Part shown: in pieces, positions 1 to 12,000 of the stretch
How positions within the stretch are numbered: position 1 is the stretch's first letter
How the letters are laid out: each line of letters starts with the position of its first letter
NCBI GenBank assembly: GCA_027627225.1
Contig: CM051029.1
Coordinates: 13,619,523-13,683,522 of the forward strand
Reading direction: 5' to 3'
DNA: 64,000 nt
From: Congeria kusceri
Lineage: Eukaryota; Mollusca; Bivalvia; Myida; Dreissenidae
Notes under the pieces: generated by a model
The model's input: the letters and a program-made list of their open reading frames with translations, nothing else
The model's database searches: none
What the model was told of the DNA's origin: nothing
Position numbers and translations under genes: made by a program

Positions 1-1689
1 ACCACTTACACGTTTCGTAATCTGCAAAAGTATAACCCTCAAGCTATTGTTTCCATTATTATATATTTAATCGTATTTCTAAGCGTGCAATGCATTGTTA
101 CACACGGTGATTGCATTGTTGTGTGTTTGGAAAGTAGATAAACTATACGTAAAACAGGTTGTCTTAAAGTACGTGTACAATGTAAAATTTGATGCAAACA
201 TACGCACAACTAGTACTTCAAAGCTAGTTAAGCAAATGCTCATACATATGAAAGAAAATCTCTTCGACATAATTTCTTATAGAAACGCAGGGCTTTTCCA
301 CAATTGTGAATGTATCTCTTAAAAAAAAAGTGCTTTAATATATTTTACATAGATAATGACGTAGTATCGTGTTGTTATTTTGCTTATGTTAATCGTAATT
401 TGTTTCCTCGTTTAGACGTATTTACAACAATTAAATTTCAAGTTTATCTTAAACTATCGTACTTATTCAGTTTTAAATGAATCAATACAAAACATGCGAT
501 GGCTGTACAGCAAACATTTCCAACTGCACACATGCAATGATACACCCGATGTAAAACCTATATCTCATATGTTGTATTGCCAACTGCTAAAAGGGTATAT
601 TTGTATTAACCTTAAACATAACAAATGCGCATTCAATCCTCTTCAGATACGTATTATATTATGATGATATAGGGTTTAACAAGTTTACGTGATCGATGTC
701 GATTATGACATTCAATGTTAACGTGCATACATTATTGTAATTAGACACGTTGTTATTTAACGTTTATGTTGCCCCAAACGGTTAATAAAGCCTTAGTTTA
801 AAGTAACCATATGCTTGCCTCTTATCTGCATTGAGTGTGTGCAATTTAAAGTCACCCTTGGCGAACCACGCATACATTTGATATGCTATCCTGAATTCCG
901 TACTTTTAATTTGTTAAACCTTCTTCTGTCCAACCAGTACTTCCTCTAGTGGTATCTAGTTAAGTGTCTGAAATCCTTGCTTTCGTACACTGATGATTTT
1001 GAACTAATACACTAGTCATATAGTATGCATTTGTAATATATCTCCTCGTATGCCAATGTATTATTATGTATTTGTATCTGTATATCTGACATCTACAGAC
1101 CTAAGTGCTTTGTGGAAGAGAATAACACAAGATTATAACACAACATTTTGCTTACATGTTACAGGTTTATAGTATTAATCCAAATTCAGTCAAAACATTG
1201 ATTATAATTTTGATCTAACTGTCTTTGCTCCATAAAGCTGCTTGAGAGTAGCTTTCTCGTATAAACAAAATATGATTTGTTTAACGGTTTGTGCATTCGT
1301 ACTTGTTTAAGTACAACACAGATTTACTGATTTTTTAAACTGATTTGCTGGAGGCTTCTTACGTTACATGCGAAACATCTACAATATTGGCAATACTGTT
1401 TTTAACATCGCTGTACATGTATGATTGAACAGGTATTATGCAAATATTGTCCACATACAATGAAGTAAACAATTAAGTTTCAGGTTTGTTTTTCATTTGT
1501 ATTCTGTAGTTTTCGCAACGCATGTTTCAAATATATAACACATCCATGTCAGGTCAGTTTAAAACCACTTAGTTCCGAATGATATCATATGTATGATGTT
1601 AAGCCATCTAAAGTTGTTCAGTTAAGTTTTAATCCTGTTCCTTAAAAGTAACTAAAGTAAACGAAACATTGCCAATATTAAACAACACA
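1..1689. other. AT-rich intergenic sequence, no feature seen
   Basis: No splice-bounded coding exon, RNA gene or repeat was recognised. The short open frames near 79-322 overlap on both strands and show no domain. Confidence 0.5.
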
Positions 1690-3795
1690 CGAGAAAGTAC
1701 ACCACCAGCAAGCTACTACCACCACTCAAAACACTCCCAGAATTCACAAGAATGCAAACTTTGACTACACTGCCGTCATTAAATACACTGCTACTATTCA
1801 CTACATTGCCACCACTCCAAACACTGCCACCACTCCGTACATTGCCAGCATTCATTCAACTGCAACCTTTCACTAAACAGCCGCCAGCCGCTACACTGCC
1901 ACCATTGAATACATTGCCACTACTGGCCAAAACATTTCTACTATGAGCCACTACACTTTCACTATTCCCTACACTTCCACCATTTACTAGACTGCCACCA
2001 GTCACTACGCTGCCACCATTCACTACACTGCCATAATTGACTACAATGCCGACTTTCAATTCACTGCCACAATGTACCACATTGCTAAAATTCACTACAC
2101 TGCCACCTTTCACTAGACTGCCATCATTTACTGCACTGCCACCATTCACAGCACTGTCACTTTCCACTTCACTGCCGTCTTTGACTGCCCTGTCACCTGT
2201 CACTATCCTGTAACATATCACTTAACTGCCAACTTTCACAAACCTGTCACCTTTAATTGTACGGTCACCTTTCACTTCCCGGTTACATTTCACTAACCTA
2301 TCAACTCTCACTACATTCTCACCTTCCACAACACTGCAACTATTCACTGCACCGTCACCATTCACGGTTCCGCCCCTTTTCACTACACAGCAGTCTTTCA
2401 CTACCCTGTCAACACTCACTACCCTGTAAAAATTTATTACACTTCCAACTTTTACTACCGTGTCAACTTTAATTGCACGGTCACCTTTAAATACGTATAC
2501 GCTGCCTCCTTTCACTACTTTTCCACCTTTCACTACATTTTAACTTTTCACTACACTTCACCATTCACTACATTGTCACAATTCAACTTTCTGTCAACTT
2601 TCACAACAGTACCACTTGTCAGCGCACCGCCACCTTTAACTACACTGTCACGTTTTAATATATGCATACTTCCATATTTCACTACACATCCACATTTCAA
2701 TACACCGCCACCTTTAAAATTTACTTCAACTATTCACTGAAGTGCCACTGTCACTTTTCTTTGCACTGTTACCATTTACTACCCTGTCACCATTCACAAC
2801 ACTTTCACCCTTCACTGCATTTTCACCTTTCACAACACTGTCACCTATTAATAAACTGTCACTTTTCAGCACACTGAAACCTTTCAATACACTGCAACCT
2901 TTTTCTACATTATTACCTTCATTACACTGCCATCATAGACAACACGTTAACCATTCATTACAATGCCACTTTTCATTTTATTGTCACCATTCTCTACACT
3001 GCCATCATTAACTACTCTGCCACCACTAACTACACTGCCATAATTCACTACACTGACACAATTCACTACTCTGCCATTTTCACTACACTGCCACCATTCA
3101 CTCCACTGACACTACTAGGTACTAAAATGACACCATTAACTACACTGTCATCATGTCCTACACTGCCACCCTTTACTACTCTGTCACTATTCACTAAACT
3201 GCCACTGTTCACTACAAAGCCACCATTCATTACACTTTCATCAATTACTACACTGCTACCACTCACTACAATGTCATCATTCACTAGACTGTCATCATTT
3301 CTACACTGTCAATATTCACTATACTACCACCATTCACTTCAATGCCACCATTTACTGCACTATCACCTTTCACTACACTGCCACCATTCACAACACTGCC
3401 ACTATTCACTACAATGCCACTATTCACTACACTGCCACCATTCACTACGCTGCCACCATTCACTACAAAGTCACCATTCACTACACTGTCACCATTCTCT
3501 ACAATGCCACCATGCTCTAGAATGCAGCCATTTACTACACTGCCATCATTCGCTACACTGTCCCCATTCACTACACTGCCATCATTTACTACACTGCCGT
3601 CATTAAATACACTTTCATCATTCACTACACTGTCATCATTCACTACACTGCTATCATTCACTAACACTGCCACCATTCACTACAATGCCACCATTAACTA
3701 CACTGCCATCATTTACTACAATGCCACCATTCACTACAATGCCACCACTCATGATACTGTCACCATTCACTACAATACCACCATTCACTAAAATG
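1690..3795. repeat. 18-base minisatellite, left block
   Basis: A tandem array of an 18-base unit close to CCACCATTCACTACACTG. Copies are diverged from 1690 to about 3060 and nearly perfect from about 3100 to 3790. The + strand is strongly depleted of G, a clear strand asymmetry. Because 18 is a multiple of three and the unit lacks stops in several frames, long open frames arise on both strands, with hexapeptide periods TTLPPF (+) and VVNGGS (-). I read these as repeat artefacts, not genes. The array continues after an inserted element at 4740-5535. Confidence 0.9.
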
Positions 3796-4739
3796 CAGGG
3801 ATTGGACCGAATATCCGAATATTGAATCAATCGAATATCGGATAATATTTGAATATATAAAAACGATTACGAATATTCGATTTTAAAATGTATTAAAAGA
3901 CAAAATTTTCTTTAAAATAATAATGTGTTTGTCAAGTTTGATTTCAACGTAAACTAGCAGGTCGGCTGAGGCAGTGTAACATTTTTACAACACATGCCAG
4001 ACATGTCCAATGAACGACAATAGATAATTGGCAGGATGGGCCACGTCTTTACAAGGGCAGAGAATTAACGGTTTTTAGGAGGCGCGAATATAACTCAGTG
4101 TATCCACAAATTACAAAACTGGGCCATGTTGTGATAACGGTTTCATAGTGTGCACAAGACGTACATTGTTGTTTATTGTCCTTAGGTGATATCTATATGG
4201 TTAACTTGTTTACAGTAAATTACAATTACTCTATTAGTAAACCAATCAAAATGAATCAGATATCAGCCAATCAATTTCTTTTACAAAATAAGCATGATCT
4301 GGTCAATCTTAATATCCGTCACTTGTGAATTATTCTCCAATATATCAACACCATATAGTATACAAGAGACTTGACTAATAAGCAATGCAACCATGATGTG
4401 CTTGGAAGTACTTTTCGCGGTCATTTGACAACTCCAGGCAACGTGTAATCTATGTAAGGAGAAAATTGTGTCCGGAACGATTAACAATTTAATTTACAAT
4501 ACATTTAACAATATCTTAAATTTCTTTATGTTAGCCTAGCACTCACTAAGTTATATCGCTCACTTAACACTGAAACAAACTAATAAAACTAACGTACACG
4601 TAGTATACATATTTCGGATAGGTCAATAATCGCACAGAGTGCTGTGTATAGTAGTATTTACAAAAGGGAATATTAAAATGTATTCGAATATATGAAACTA
4701 ATATTTGAATATTCCAATAAGTAATCGGTCCATTCCCTA
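3796..4739. mobile_element. hAT-like non-autonomous DNA transposon inside the minisatellite
   Basis: The minisatellite is interrupted by 944 unrelated bases. The left end reads CAGGGATTGGACCGA and the reverse complement of the right end reads TAGGGAATGGACCGA, 13 of 15 identical. Terminal CAGGG and subterminal GAATATTCG-type motifs at both ends are typical of hAT elements. The flanks CTAAAATG (3788-3795) and CTAAATGC (4740-4747) look like a diverged 8-base target-site duplication, also typical of hAT. No transposase is visible inside; the longest inner ORF (4281-4487, minus) has no recognisable domain. This is therefore a deletion derivative or MITE-like copy. Confidence 0.75.
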
Positions 4740-5535
4740 CTAAATGCCATCATTCACTACAATATCACCATTCACTACAATGCCACCATTCACTTTCCTG
4801 TCATCATTAACTTCACTGCCACCATTCACTACACTGCCATCATTCACTACAATTACACCATTTACTTCACTATCACCATTCACTACACTGTCATCATTCA
4901 CTACACTACCATCATTTACTACACTGCCACCATTCACTACATTGTAACCATTTACTACACTGTCACCATTAGCTACAATGCCACCGTTAACTATAATGCC
5001 AATTTTCACTACACTGCCATCATTCGCAACACTGTCAACATTCACTACACTGCCACCATTCATTACACTGTCACCGTTCACTTCACTGTCACCATTCAAT
5101 GCACTGCCGCATTTCACTAAATTGACATTATTTACTACAATGCCCCACTTCACTTCACTGTCACCATTCACTACACCGACACCATGCACTACGCTCTCAC
5201 CATTCACCGTACTACCACCATTCACTACTCTGCCGTCTTTCACTACCCTGTCACGCTCACTACCTGTTACCTTTCATGACACTGTCAACTTTTACTATTC
5301 TGCCACCTTTCACTACACTTCCACCGCACACTACCATTTCGCCTTTAGCGACACTGTCACCATTCACTTCACTTCCAACTTTCACTACACTGCCGCCATT
5401 CACTACTCTGCCACCAGTCACTACACAGTCACCATTGACTACACTGCCACCATTCATTACACTTTACCTTTCACTACATTTCCACCCTTCACTGCACTTC
5501 CGCCACTCACTACACTGCCACGATTCACATTTCTA
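4740..5535. repeat. 18-base minisatellite, right block
   Basis: The same 18-base unit and the same G-poor strand as the block at 1690-3795, separated from it by the hAT-like insertion. Copies decay toward 5530, where the sequence becomes unique. The antisense open frame 4740-5243 and the sense frame from 4978 are periodic products of the unit. Confidence 0.9.
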
Positions 5536-6043
5536 GTGATTTATGCAAGGCAACATGCGATGTTCGGCGAACCTCTAAGCGTGCAATTGTTTGTATTGAC
5601 AATTCGTACATTACTGTTTATCAAGTATGTTTTTCTGTCAGTGTTTTGTGTTGATCGCATTGTGTTATTTTGCATGACAGTTGGTCCCTTGCCTGAAATA
5701 ATACCCCTTGGGATATTGATATCTGTTTTCCAGTACAGAGTCATCAGTCATCAGTAGATGCCAATCATTTATATTTCCCAAAACGCACGCTTTTAAATCA
5801 ACTTTTCCGCTGTTGTCACCTTCTATCTAGTCAGGTACAAAGTTCACTTACTGAATGCGGAAATTAATGGTTCACATGTATGCCCATTGAATACAACACC
5901 CACAGCACATCGGTTAAATATTGCATTAGTGAATAAGAGGTATATATTTTGTACAGTGGACAAAATAATGTGCTGTGATTACGGCATTACATAAATTGTG
6001 CTATCTATTTGTTGTGGAGATTATAAACAAAAGTAGAGTAATA
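5536..6043 (+). promoter_or_regulatory. Upstream region of gene 1 with a possible TATA box
   Basis: No coding signal is seen here. A TATATATT at 5941-5948 lies about 100 bases before the proposed start codon at 6044, which suits a TATA box with a short 5' leader. In AT-rich DNA such a match is weak evidence. Confidence 0.25.
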
Positions 6044-6098
6044 ATGTTATACATTGACTGCATATGGATATTTATCTTCACACGAGTCAGTTGTACAC
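6044..6098 (+). CDS. Gene 1 exon 1: signal peptide
   Basis: The ATG at 6044 opens an 18-codon exon, MLYIDCIWIFIFTRVSCT, with a hydrophobic core (IWIFIF) and a plausible cleavage site after the Ser-Cys. It ends in phase 1 at a strong donor, C|GTAAGT. The in-frame ATG further upstream (5975) would add residues lacking signal-peptide character. The matching exon of gene 2 (16205-16259) has the same length and phase, which supports both. Confidence 0.65.
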
Positions 6099-9000
6099 GT
6101 AAGTTTCCACGAGGCATTAAGTGCACATTTGCCATATTTATTACAAAAATGTATATCTTGTTGTATATCGATAGACATGCAATACCGCCCGCATAATTAC
6201 AATACATAAATAAACGTTCATAAAAATGAAAAAGATATTCTTTAACTTTAGTTTATTTATGTGTCAACTTTTGCCTTTCCACAAGTTTGTTTGACCAACA
6301 AAAGGTGCAATTTATAAAATCTGAAAGAACGATTGAACTGTTTTTCTATAACCTGGTATATGTATTTTTTTAGCAGCGTGTGGTATATAAAAGTTAAATA
6401 AAAAACAATCGGTTTTCAGATATTATTTAATACAAAACACTGATTATCCAGGTAATACTGTTTATACAAATAAAGTTTATTTACATATTAAACCCCGTGG
6501 AGACACGACCTCAATCGGAATATTTCCCGTTAACGTTCGGAAAGCTTAACAATATTCTAAATACAACACGGGGTACATCGTTTGGTTTCAACAGGTTGAA
6601 CATGTAAAAATTGCATGAAACTAAAATTACTGTATTTCCATTTATCAGATGCGACATTTAATTAAGTTAGGTTTATACGTTCATGTTGTTATGAATAGTT
6701 CATATCTAAATGTAAACTTAAATATATTTTCTGAGAACGATGCACCTTGAGTGTGCCTTTAATTAGTTCGTTATAAGCCGATACTAAAACTACACTCGTC
6801 TTGTTTAAACCATGCGACCGCAATTATTTATAACAACACGTCAAAAAGCGTTTCAGATGCATACGTCACCGATTTTATTATAATAAAATGCTTATGCTAT
6901 GCAATTATATACAACAACCGAGCCCAATGTGCTCACATCAGATAAATAATTGTGCATGTGTTAATGTAATTATAATAACAGGGGTTTTGAAGTGATGCAA
7001 AATGTGATATTTACTTCCCAAGGTTAATAAGGCATGACTATTAATAAAACATTCAAGGTTGAGGGTTTTATGCTTGATTTTCAGCTTCTTGTGTTTATCA
7101 TTACGTCGAGAAAGGAGATATAAACCTGCAGCTGAAGTTTAATTACAGCTGGAATGACACAGAAACAAGAAAAGTAATGTGCTACAAGGAACAAACATAC
7201 CTTGGTGAATGCATTTCTCTGTTTACTTCTGTATGCTCCATTACAACGTCAATTGTTGGCATATACAGTATTTCTGCAAATGAAGACCTCACTTCAGCAT
7301 ATATTTCAATTCTTAAATTTACTGAAGAAACAACAGGTGAATACAGTTGTTCCAAAGAGAACAACAATCGGACGAGATCAATATGCGTTCAAAACGCAGG
7401 TATGTACATATATTAATTATTTATGATTTGTTCGTGTGTGTGCATGTTTGCTTAAACAGTTAATACGTGCGTGTGTGAGTGTTGGTTTGTGGTTTACGGC
7501 ACAGCCGGCAGTAATGTGTGCTGACACGCGTATTACAGTTTGATATCAATTATTTTTATGTAGAAGTAAAGTAAAGTAAGCGTACAGTACTATTTCCATT
7601 CCGATAAAAAATATTGTTGAAAACACTAAAATACCGAGTACACGAACAAACACACACATCGTCAATTAATGAGCTAAATTCATAATGTTATTAAACCAAC
7701 TAGCTAATTGTGTTTTTCACATTAATGGTCCTTTTCTTCCATTGAATTTTTTGTTCGAAGTATGTGTATGTGTTTATATTTATGAAACAATATACATTGA
7801 TTTTGGTAAGATCAATATGTACCAACATAAACGTTAACCATTGTTACAGTTTAGCACATATCATACTGACACAGTGTAAACACAGTGTTCCGGTACATGG
7901 AAGTTAAACAAAGTACAACATCCGTATGCAGGTTAAATAATAGACGCCCACCGTTTACGACTTTGCGTATTATTAACTTGCATGACTTCTAGCACGTGGA
8001 TTTTTTTATTTTGAACGATATTTGTAAAGACTGTTGCACCTGACAGGAATCACAACAAACACCACCACCTAATATCTGCGTCTTATTATGAAGCAAGAAC
8101 GTCACTTATAGCAAAGTAGGCCATGCCTCGATGATTGTATAGGCACTATAAAGAGTACAATCACTTTGGCATCAAATCAATAACGATTTCACCCTTTGGT
8201 GGATAATACAAATGTTGATAGTACCCTGGAAGCCATGTTTGTTCATTACACAATTGTTCATACAGGTCAATAATTATGGGATATTTGATTATATTATAAC
8301 ACGGATATTCGAGGCATGATTTGTAACGGTCGGACAGGTGGCACGACGTTATTAAAGTCTGCACAGTGGAAAAGACCTGAAAGCTATTTTTCAAACATAC
8401 ATAGAAACGTTTAAGATGCTGACAAACTGAAAATCTATGGAAGTTACTACTACCCAATTATCTATTTATTTAGCCGTAAACTAACGGTTATACTAAGTTT
8501 CTCTCTTTACATTTTATATAATAATAGTTTCTATGGTGTAAATATCGAACAAAACACCCAATAAAACAGTGCATTATAATAAACCAGAGATTCACACATT
8601 AATAAGTTCGTGCAACGGGTAAGTGTATGCTACAATTGACTATTAGTTAAATGTGCACATTATTTGAGACAAAGTATGTTTTAGCTCTGGATTCAAACAT
8701 CACACTAGAGACCAACGTGGCTGACGTGTATGTAAACAACAGCCTTACATTGACATGCTCTACATCAACTCACAACTGTTTACTGGCGTAAAACAGACCC
8801 AGAAACAAATACCGAAGAAACAGTCCAAGTTCAACAATTTTCCGATGGGACATGTGCTCAGAGTTTAGATTACTTAGATTGCTTTTGCAATTCTACGACG
8901 GTTTATACATGTGTCCTAAAGGTGATAGCGTTATCAAACGATGGCCAACGATTTTGGTGCTCGACAGCAGTTGGTGGAGTCGAAATCTCTAGCAATAACT

Positions 9001-12000
9001 ACACAATTAGCCTGATGAGTAGGTCGTGTTACTGATTATCCCCTACATGCATTTATTACAACGTCCAAGACTTCCGTTTACCTTTAAAACCACACATTAT
9101 TGATGGAATTCTATTACTGAGATATGATAACATTAAATATTTAATAATTAGTCAAAGTAATTTTGATTTATTGGTATGTTTTAGATTTGTTGATGAATTA
9201 GTACATACAATACATGAAATACTTCATAGAAATGCACTACGGCAAATGCAAACCTGGTTACTTTTTTTTCGCATGTTGTAAATGTTGACATTTTAATTTA
9301 ATTAGTGTAACAGTTATATTTTGTTTGTGAACAAAATATTACAATTATTATTGTTTTGAATTAACGTTTCAGTACCACTGACGGCAGTAAAACTTCATCC
9401 CCGGTATGATGTTTTATACACATTATTTAACGAAACAACCAACTTCACTTGCACCACTTCAACAAGCAGGCCTGGGGCCAGTATTCAGTGGTTTTTAGAC
9501 GACACGAACATTACAGATATGGCCAGCTACACGTACAGCTCTGATGTAGCAACGAGCATTTTAAGATATAGGCCCACAACATATAGTACAAAGAACTTGA
9601 CGTGCAATGCTATCTATGTATACAAAACTACGAAGGTCTCCAAGAACAAGGGGTCGATCGTACAACTACAATGCAAGTTGCATAAATAATGATTGCACGA
9701 AACGCGTCTTAGAGTCAGACTATACATGCAGTATATGCTTTCTATAAACTGTCATAGTATTGTTTTCATTGCAAATGCGCACATACAGGTTTATTTGTTA
9801 TGTGCAAGATTTCAACGATAGCATTATAGTGTGCGTGACTTTAGAAATAATAATTACCGTATGTGTTATCATCTTCAAAATTGTCGCGTATCTTTGAAGT
9901 CATACGTTCTCGTGTACGGATCACCAGTTATTCGTATGAATTCGTTAGTGTACGTCAGTTACGTTGCTTGCAAACGCATACGAAATAAAAAGGCGAACAA
10001 TGCTAGTACGTTATGGAATTCTAACTATATCCAATGATGCCAGGTATTCCTGCTACTTAAACACAGCATATCTTGTACTATTGTGAACTTGTGTTCTATT
10101 AATGCTATTAGATTATTGATAAGCAAATAGCACACGCTTTTTGAAGTTGATCTGTTTGAACTTTTAAGTTAAACGACACTGACAGTTTATATGTGTTTTG
10201 AAACAGCTTGGTACTCTATTTTCGGCTCTTATTGTAACCCTAGCAGAGACAATGAAGCGTATCTGTAATTGTGTTAAGACCGCTACAATGTACTCGTGTC
10301 TACATTAAATTAACCACGTTTAACCAATATGAAAAACTATAAAATATTGTTCGAACCTGTAAATATGTTTTTTCGTAATAGTTCCTGTTACAAACCCGAC
10401 AATAAGAATGAATGAAACCATCGTATCGGAAACTGCATCTGTCCATGAAGAAGAGCCCGTTGAGTTCCAGTGTTCGGCCTCCGGATATCCGCCTCCATCT
10501 TACCGTTGGTTCTATCCAGGAGGTCAAAAGGATGGAGGTGTTGTTGTGTTAAAGTTCAGCCGAACATTTACAGATGAAAACATTTCTTGTGAGGCGATAA
10601 ACACATACTATTCACTGAATGGATCCATGACTGCCTTTTCCACGACATCGGTGACTGGACTGAAACTCAAAATATTAAGTTAGTATATAGTTCATTTCAA
10701 CTATGTTACTTCTAACATCACTAGGTTATGTCCGATACAAGTCTTCCACATGTAATTATACTCATGCTTGCGCACTAAAAAACTTGATCTGTTTTATCTT
10801 ACAAGGGTAATAGTAACCAGTTGATTGTGCAATGGTACTCACTGTTTTAATTTATCAACAAATACCGTTTGTCGGACAGTTATGAAGAAAGTTGTGTTGA
10901 GTTAATATACTTTTGTTTTAAATAACAGTATGAAAGTCACTCGTAACGCATTTAATCGAGTACTTGCAACTCATGATTGTCAAACTATCTATCCACCTTT
11001 AAAAAAAAACATTCATATAACTCGATTATTATTCAACATGTATGTCTCTATATTGACGTTTTCTGTTCCAATTATGTAGCAAGACCTGATGTCCCCAAAT
11101 CATTTTGTGTCAAATCAGTAACGGAGACCTCGATGCAACTTCATTCGGAGCCAGGATTTAATGGAGGTGACGATCAACGTTTTGTTATTAGGTTCAGAAG
11201 GACTTATGCAACAAATTGGACTGACGTGCATATGCATGTTCGGAAAGCTTACACTTTAGAAGAATTGGAACCAGGAACGAGTTATCGTCTGAAAATATTT
11301 TCAGAAAACGATATAGGAAAATCCAAGGAGACGGATGAAATAATATCGGGAACTCTTGTTTCCAACAATACAGGTATACACATGATTTAGATTTTTTAGC
11401 GATCTAAAATACATATTGATGCATAGTCTTTCTATATATAATCCCAATTTTGAATTTCGTGTACTACTATGTTTCACGCAAACTAATTGTACTTTAGTTA
11501 CCCAAAAACGTGTTCCACTTGAAAAACAAGAATGTACTTTTGAAACGTTATTAATCGGAGTAGCACTGGCATGTGCTGTCGGCGGAGGGTTTCTCTCTCT
11601 GGTACTTGAGAGATTGTTAGGGATACTTAGAAAGAAATTACAACAGAGACGACGTATGTATAATAGTTAACTTTAAATGTTATTAGTATTTATCGTTTTA
11701 GTTTTACTTTTGATTACTGTTCTGTGTTGTTATTATGTATTTGCAATTGATATTTAGCGTACTTTGGCCAAACTCGACAATATACGCGCATTGAATCTTA
11801 ACTTAACCTCAGTATGGTACAAAGTACGCGCCTTGAATCTGAACTTAACCTCAATATGGTACATAGCGTTTTCCACGTCATAATTTTTTTTTGTAATTAC
11901 TTGTGTAAGGTAAATATTTTGTGCCACTTTGGACCACCGGACTCAAATGACGAAATTTTAGTCTTTAACTATGAGTTTATATTTGGTTATTTGGTTAATG

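Noticed and set aside
3284..3676. Minus-strand 130-residue ORF with VVNGGS repeats, and similar frames at 1856-2533, 4740-5243 and 4978-5757 (+)
   Set aside because: They follow the 18-base minisatellite on both strands; no start context, signal peptide or domain. Explained by unit length divisible by three.
1690..3790. CRISPR-like regular repeats
   Set aside because: Head-to-tail 18-base units without unique spacers in eukaryotic-type DNA.
8161..8457. Minus-strand 98-residue Cys-containing ORF
   Set aside because: No recognisable family and lies within a gene 1 intron; not enough to call a gene.
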